Positions 57,762 to 64,000 of a DNA stretch of 64,000 bases are shown piece after piece. How positions within the stretch are numbered: the stretch's first letter is position 1; each line of letters opens with the position of its first letter. The notes under the pieces were generated by a model. It was not told the DNA's origin and did no database searches. It saw only the letters and a program-made list of their open reading frames with translations. Source of the DNA: Nemertoderma westbladi (lineage: Eukaryota > Xenacoelomorpha > Nemertodermatida > Nemertodermatidae). The position numbers were made by a program, and so were the translations under genes. The stretch spans positions 49,450 to 113,449 of the forward strand of contig JAUCBJ010004493.1 of the NCBI GenBank assembly GCA_032718475.1, in the 5' to 3' direction.

Positions 57762-58214
57762 CTATTTTCTCTTTCTGAAGGTATCGAACAAAAAACACAC
57801 TTGCTCCAGTTGCTGCAAGTGCCGCGATCAAAGCGGCAAATTGAATCTTTCAAGTTTCTTGTAGTTTCTCTCTGTTACGTTTTCTTATTAAATAACCAGA
57901 AACGTTGGTTTTGAACCCATCATACCAACCACCGTTATTTTCGATCCATTCTCCACAGATATCATCTATACAATCCGACACGTTCGATATCACAAACTCA
58001 ATCTGTTCTTTGTCTGACAAAGCCAAAGATAGACGGGCACCGAATTCTATAAAAGCAACTATTCTTCCCCAGTTTGTATGAGACAGCCATCCTGAATGGC
58101 TGATATCTCTTAACCTGGTCTTGATATCAATGACTGTCTCTCCTTCCTGTAGTAGTTTAATTTCTTTAATAAATTTCTCAAAAGTTCTAAAAATTTCAAA
58201 TCCACACGCTTGAT
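57762..58214 (-). pseudogene. Truncated Bcl-2-like pseudogene
   Basis: Second copy of the Bcl-2-like gene, missing the first 60 codons, hence BH4 and BH3 and the start codon. BH1 and BH2 coding sequence are preserved nearly unchanged. Relative to the intact gene there is a net in-frame loss of about 21 bp between BH2 and the tail anchor, and a 1-base gain close to the C-terminus that shifts the last residues. No ATG or splice signal at the break supports expression. It is a by-product of the duplication at 56611-58214. Confidence 0.88.
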
Positions 58215-58763
58215 TAGGAGACTCACCATAGAAACAATTGTAACAATTGTAACTCGCGTTCTAATGAAGGGAAATTAATGATTAATAGTTCATTTAAAAG
58301 CCACATTATTCAGGATTAATAATGAATAATAAAAATGAATGAATAATAAAAAATATTTATAAAACTTATGGGAAGATATTATTTAAAGTGATCGTGTATA
58401 AAATGGCCACGTAATGGGATCGTGGATGCGGTACGGGGAGAAATACGGCACGGCGAATAGCAATTAATTGATCACTAGGATCAGAACACTAAAAGTACTT
58501 TGCAACAAGTATGTATGTAGTTTTATTCCAAAATTTTAACATTACGAAATGATTGTATATATATTATAAGTGATAGAAAAACTGCACAAATTAAAATAGT
58601 TGCTGTTAAATAAATGTAAAAATGACATAAATTATGTTATAAAAAATTTAGCTTATATTTATGGTGGAATGTGGAGCCATGTCATAATAATAAATAATAG
58701 CTATACCCCGCCTACCGGTAGGTAATGCAGTAGGCCTATCTGGTGGTCAGGCAAATTTCCACC
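58215..58763. other. Spacer with FB-2 fragment
   Basis: 58475-58680 matches FB-2 (AGTACTTTGCAACAAGTATG, ACATTACGAAATGATTGTAT). The rest shows no gene. Confidence 0.7.
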
Positions 58764-58857
58764 TATTATTTACGTGGTATCCAATAATGACGGCGTTAAG
58801 TAATGTTCCCTTAGTGGACATTACTTAACACCGTCATGGGTTACCACGTAAACAATA
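58764..58857. repeat. Short inverted repeat, second copy
   Basis: Same palindrome as 54214-54303 with minor differences, preserving order relative to the FB-2 fragment. The duplicated block is therefore larger than the 1.6-kb core, though interrupted. Confidence 0.85.
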
Positions 58858-59183
58858 ACTCCAAATACAATAGGCCTACTAAATGTACCAGATAGGGGGG
58901 GGGGGGGGGGGGGGGGGACTGGACGCAATAAAAATGCATCCCTCTCCAGGGGGAATTCGACGCAAATAACAGATGATTACTCTCAAAAATAAAACTGTAC
59001 CCTGTTCTATCATGAATTTAATTAATTGTTAATTTGTCTAGTTCGCAATCTTCAACGCACCGATGTCAACACAGCTGTTAGCCAGTAGTGCACCTGTTGC
59101 ACAATAATACAATTTAAATTTACTCCCAAAAGGATTCAATCGTTATGTAAAGCTTGAAAAGTCATGTGAAAACTATAAGTCGT

Positions 59184-62100
59184 TGTAGAATTTGAATAAA
59201 ACGTATTCCGAAATAGAACTTAATTTTAGACTTTGAATAAAACCTATTCCGAAATAGAACTGAATTTTAGACTTTGAATAAAACCTATTCCGAAATAGAA
59301 CTGAATTTTAGACTTTGAATAAAACGTATTCCGAAATAGAACTGAATTTTAGACTTTGAATAAAACGTATTCCGAAATAGAACTGAATTTTAGACTTTGA
59401 ATAAAACGTATTCCGAAATAGAACTGAATTTTAGACTTTGAATAAAACCTATTCCGAAATAGAACTGAATTTTAGACTTTGAATAAAACGTATTCCGAAA
59501 TAGAACTGAATTTTAGACTTTGAATAAAACGTATTCCGAAATAGAACTTAATTTTAGACTTTGAATAAAACGTATTCCGAAATAGAACTGAATTTTAGAC
59601 TTTGAATAAAACGTATTCCGAAATAGAACTGAATTTTAGACTTTGGATAAAGCGTATTCCGTAATAGAACTGAATTTTAGACTTTGAATAAAGCGTATTC
59701 CGAAATAGAACTGAATTTTAGACTTTGAATAAAACGTATTCCGAAATAGAACTGAATTTTAGACTTTGAATAAAACGTATTCCGAAATAGAACTGAATTT
59801 TAGACTTTGAATAAAACGTATTCCGAAATAGAACTGAATTTTAGACTTTGAATAAAACGTATTCCGAAATAGAACTGAATTTTAGACTTTGAATAAAACG
59901 TATTCCGAAATAGAACTGAATTTTAGACTTTGAATAAAACGTATTCCGAAATAGAACTGAATTTTAGACTTTGAATAAAACGTATTCCGAAATAGAACTG
60001 AATTTTAGACTTTGAATAAAACGTATTCCGAAATAGAACTGAATTTTAGACTTTGAATAAAACGTATTCCGAAATAGAACTGAATTTTAGACTTTGAATA
60101 AAACGTATTCCGAAATAGAACTGAATTTTAGACTTTGAATAAAACGTATTCCGAAATAGAACTGAATTTTAGACTTTGGATAAAACGTATTCCGAAATAG
60201 AACTGAATTTTAGACTTTGAATAAACGTATTCCGAAATAGAACTGAATTTTAGACTTTGAATAAAACGTATTCCGAAATAGAACTGAATTTTAGACTTTG
60301 AATAAAACGTATTCCGAAATAGAACTGAATTTTAGACTTTGAATAAAACGTATTCCGAAATAGAACTGAATTTTAGACTTTGAATAAAACGTATTCCGAA
60401 ATAGAACTGAATTTTAGACTTTGAATAAAACGTATTCCGAAATAGAACTGAATTTTAGACTTTGAATAAAACGTATTCCGAAATAGAACTGAATTTTAGA
60501 CTTTGAATAAAACGTATTCCGAAATAGAACTGAATTTTAGACTTTGAATAAAACGTATTCCGAAATAGAACTGAATTTTAGACTTTGAATAAAACGTATT
60601 CCGAAATAGAACTGAATTTTAGACTTTGAATAAAACGTATTCCGAAATAGAACTGAATTTTAGACTTTGAATAAAACGTATTCCGAAATAGAACTGAATT
60701 TTAGACTTTGAATAAAACGTATTCCGAAATAGAACTGAATTTTAGACTTTGAATAAAACGTATTCCGAAATAGAACTGAATTTTAGACTTTGAATAAAAC
60801 GTATTCCGAAATAGAACTGAATTTTAGACTTTGAATAAAACGTATTCCGAAATAGAACTGAATTTTAGACTTTGAATAAAACGTATTCCGAAATAGAACT
60901 GAATTTTAGACTTTGAATAAAACGTATTCCGAAATAGAACTGAATTTTAGACTTTGAATAAAACGTATTCCGAAATAGAACTGAATTTTAGACTTTGAAT
61001 AAAACGTATTCCGAAATAGAACTGAATTTTAGACTTTGAATAAAACGTATTCCGAAATAGAACTGAATTTTAGACTTTGAATAAAACGTATTCCGAAATA
61101 GAACTGAATTTTAGACTTTGAATAAAACGTATTCCGAAATAGAACTGAATTTTAGACTTTGAATAAAACGTATTCCGAAATAGAACTGAATTTTAGACTT
61201 TGAATAAAACGTATTCCGAAATAGAACTGAATTTTAGACTTTGAATAAAACGTATTCCGAAATAGAACTGAATTTTAGACTTTGAATAAAACGTATTCCG
61301 AAATAGAACTGAATTTTAGACTTTGAATAAAACGTATTCCGAAATAGAACTGAATTTTAGACTTTGAATAAAACGTATTCCGAAATAGAACTGAATTTTA
61401 GACTTTGAATAAAACGTATTCCGAAATAGAACTGAATTTTAGACTTTGAATAAAACGTATTCCGAAATAGAACTGAATTTTAGACTTTGAATAAAACGTA
61501 TTCCGAAATAGAACTGAATTTTAGACTTTGAATAAAACGTATTCCGAAATAGAACTGAATTTTAGACTTTGAATAAAACGTATTCCGAAATAGAACTGAA
61601 TTTTAGACTTTGAATAAAACGTATTCCGAAATAGAACTGAATTTTAGACTTTGAATAAAACGTATTCCGAAATAGAACTGAATTTTAGACTTTGAATAAA
61701 ACGTATTCCGAAATAGAACTGAATTTTAGACTTTGAATAAAACGTATTCCGAAATAGAACTGAATTTTAGACTTTGAATAAAACGTATTCCGAAATAGAA
61801 CTGAATTTTAGACTTTGAATAAAACGTATTCCGAAATAGAACTGAATTTTAGACTTTGAATAAAACGTATTCCGAAATAGAACTGAATTTTAGACTTTGA
61901 ATAAAACGTATTCCGAAATAGAACTGAATTTTAGACTTTGAATAAAACGTATTCCGAAATAGAACTGAATTTTAGACTTTGAATAAAACGTATTCCGAAA
62001 TAGAACTGAATTTTAGACTTTGAATAAAACGTATTCCGAAATAGAACTGAATTTTAGACTTTGAATAAAACGTATTCCGAAATAGAACTGAATTTTAGAC

Positions 62101-62880
62101 TTTGGATAAAACGTATTCCGAAATAGAACTGAATTTTAGACTTTGAATAAAACGTATTCCGAAATAGAACTGAATTTTAGACTTTGAATAAAACGTATTC
62201 CGAAATAGAACTGAATTTTAGACTTTGAATAAAACGTATTCCGAAATAGAACTGAATTTTAGACTTTGAATAAAACGTATTCCGAAATAGAACTGAATTT
62301 TAGACTTTGAATAAAACGTATTCCGAAATAGAACTGAATTTTAGACTTTGAATAAAACGTATTCCGAAATAGAACTGAATTTTAGACTTTGAATAAAACG
62401 TATTCCGAAATAGAACTGAATTTTAGACTTTGAATAAAACGTATTCCGAAATAGAACTGAATTTTAGACTTTGAATAAAACGTATTCCGAAATAGAACTG
62501 AATTTTAGACTTTGAATAAAACGTATTCCGAAATAGAACTGAATTTTAGACTTTGAATAAAACGTATTCCGAAATAGAACTGAATTTTAGACTTTGAATA
62601 AAACGTATTCCGAAATAGAACTGAATTTTAGACTTTGAATAAAACGTATTCCGAAATAGAACTGAATTTTAGACTTTGAATAAAACGTATTCCGAAATAG
62701 AACTGAATTTTAGACTTTGAATAAAACGTATTCCGAAATAGAACTGAATTTTAGACTTTGAATAAAACGTATTCCGAAATAGAACTGAATTTTAGACTTT
62801 GAATAAAACGTATTCCGAAATAGAACTGAATTTTAGACTTTGAATAAAACGTATTCCGAAATAGAACTGAATTGTAGAAT
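59184..62880. repeat. 41-bp satellite, about 90 copies
   Basis: Head-to-tail 41-bp units beginning GACTTTGAATAAAACGTATT and ending in GAACTGAATTTTA. Most units from about 60240 to 62860 are identical. Variants (CTTAATT, AACCTATT, AAGCG, TTGGATAA) lie mainly in the first kilobase, and one unit is a base short near 60222. Every unit holds TGA/TAA/TAG in most frames, so it is non-coding. Homogeneity indicates recent amplification. Confidence 0.98.
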
Positions 62881-63314
62881 TTGGATATAAATGTTGTAGA
62901 TCTTAGGCGATGTTTCTGTGCGTTTTTCCAAAGTCGACATTTTCCGCGGCCTACAAACTAACCCAAAGTCGGCGTAGTTTAGGCTCAGCGTGGAACAAAC
63001 AGTCAATTTTTATCAAATGTGATTTATTTTATGGTTGAGTACCTTGGACGTATTTAAAATAGTGGTGACTCAATATAAACACGTCAACGTTACCAACTTT
63101 ATGTTTTTTTCGGAGTTACATTCTTGTAACTCCTTTACTATTCTTGTTACATTCTTGGCAATAGTTTCGCCCTAGGAGATTTTTGTACCAGGATCCCGAA
63201 GTAAAAATAGTGAAGTAAATTTATTGAATATCAAATAAACAGTTCCAGCAGAACGGAAATGTTTTGGTTATATCGAAATTTTATGTCAGTAAACCATCCA
63301 GTAATCAACATCAA
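62881..63314. other. Unique sequence between satellite and right terminus
   Basis: AT-rich, no gene. Contains a small duplication ACATTCTTGTAACTCC / TACTATTCTTGTTACATTCTTGG at 63118-63155. Confidence 0.5.
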
Positions 63315-63590
63315 TCCCATCCCATCTTGGCGAATTAATAACCCGCCTCAGTGTTAAATTCTCAATTTAGGGAATGGAGCAGTTTACAGAGGAACGTTAT
63401 TATAACAAAAACAATAAACTAGACACAATAGAAAAGGTTACAGTTTCAATTATGAGAGTAATCAGCTGTTATTTGCGTCGAATTTCCCCTGGAGAGGGAT
63501 GCATTTTTATTGCGTCCAGTCCCCCCCCTCCCCCCCCCCCCCCCCCTATTTGCAATAGTCAGGCAATAAATGCCAGTTTAAAGTGATGTC

Positions 63591-63628
63591 ACCCCCCCAC
63601 CCACCCCCCCCCCCCCCCCAAAAAAAAA
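63591..63628. repeat. C-rich tract followed by A tract
   Basis: C runs broken by A (63592-63619) and then about 10 A. A further example of the homopolymers typical of this window. Confidence 0.85.
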
Positions 63629-64000
63629 ATGTTACTTCTACAACAACAAAAAAACGAAATACCACGTTAAATCCTCCTCCACAATATATCGTTTAAAAAT
63701 AGTACGTGTTAAATAATTAATCTAACCTATATAACATAATACGCACGATGAGTTGGAAAATAAACAAACTTTCCAACTAAGGGGGCCAAATTGTCGATCA
63801 CTTCATCGACAGCTCTAGAAACAGTGCATTGGTCAATGTGGAAGGCGTGAATCGCTAGCAAGGTAGCGCAAAGCAATCATAACTTTTAATTCGGGAGCAA
63901 TCGGTGTGACGGGATCGACTCGGAGATCCTGACCGGGAAAGATTGTACGCGTCACTTGGCTGCTGGGCTAATATGTTTGGCCGAAGGCCATTGGGGAAAA
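63629..64000. other. Right edge, no gene seen
   Basis: Slightly more GC towards the end. No recognisable feature within the available sequence. Confidence 0.45.

Larger units (their letters stand above)
56611..58214. repeat. Segmental duplication, copy 2
   Basis: Same orientation as 51815-53402, with small indels and a longer G run (57617-57643 against 9 G in copy 1). It ends within the Bcl-2-like reading frame, after which unrelated sequence (TAGGAGACTCACC) follows. Confidence 0.93.
58895..63546. mobile_element. Candidate satellite-bearing element with poly(G)-ended inverted termini
   Basis: Left terminus 58895-59030: 23 G, then ACTGGACGCAATAAAAATGC and ATCCCTCTCCAGGGGGAATT. Right terminus 63315-63546: the same in reverse complement, ending in a C-rich run. 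Both outer ends have AAATA/AGATA next to the homopolymer, so TA may be a target duplication. The interior is mostly the 41-bp satellite plus about 480 bp of unique sequence. No transposase. Whether this is one element or two flanking copies is not settled. Confidence 0.6.

Noticed and set aside
57643-57914. Plus-strand open frames of 73 and 76 codons
   Set aside because: Antisense to the truncated Bcl-2-like pseudogene. Shadows of its coding strand.

Overview
This window is AT-rich animal nuclear DNA. It has spliced genes with GT/AG introns, polyadenylation signals, a tRNA-derived SINE, LINE, Ty3/gypsy and Penelope-like retroelement remnants, many inverted-repeat (foldback) elements and large satellites. 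The repeat style suggests a marine invertebrate, but I cannot name the species or phylum from sequence alone.

The clearest gene is on the + strand at about 12.5-31.0 kb: thirteen exons of a CSPG4/NG2 (Drosophila Kon-tiki) type transmembrane proteoglycan. The exons join in frame through consistent intron phases and give about 2365 residues: two laminin G domains, a small EGF-like Cys cluster, about fifteen CSPG repeats, one membrane segment and a cytoplasmic tail ending in -NYWL, a PDZ ligand like that of vertebrate NG2. The signal-peptide exon is not securely found. The introns hold minisatellites, LINE fragments and small foldback elements. At exon 12 the exon/intron junction itself has been multiplied into an array of seven look-alike 5' splice sites.

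From 0 to 12.5 kb there are a 23-bp satellite (0-2.2 kb), a poly(G)-bounded dispersed repeat, a SINE, a LINE fragment and a 21-bp array. From 33 to 51 kb there is a retroelement graveyard, all on the minus strand: a non-LTR C-terminal remnant, a LINE with reverse transcriptase, a Ty3/gypsy gag-pol remnant, a Penelope-like RT/GIY-YIG remnant, an unclassified coiled-coil ORF and another LINE RT fragment. Within it, at 41.6-41.9 kb, is what looks like the last exon of a barrier-to-autointegration-factor (BAF/BANF) like gene.

From 51.8 to 58.2 kb a module of about 1.6 kb is duplicated. One copy carries a full-length, uninterrupted Bcl-2 family gene (BH4, BH3, BH1, BH2, tail anchor); the other carries a 5'-truncated, broken copy lacking BH4 and BH3. 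Both sit directly beside a foldback element with poly(C)/poly(G) arms. Other foldbacks (44.4-45.3 and 55.3-56.3 kb) share the same terminal motif.

The window ends with about 90 nearly identical copies of a 41-bp satellite (59.2-62.9 kb), bracketed by inverted copies of the same poly(G)-ended repeat seen at 3.4 kb. The satellite may therefore be the interior of a mobile element.
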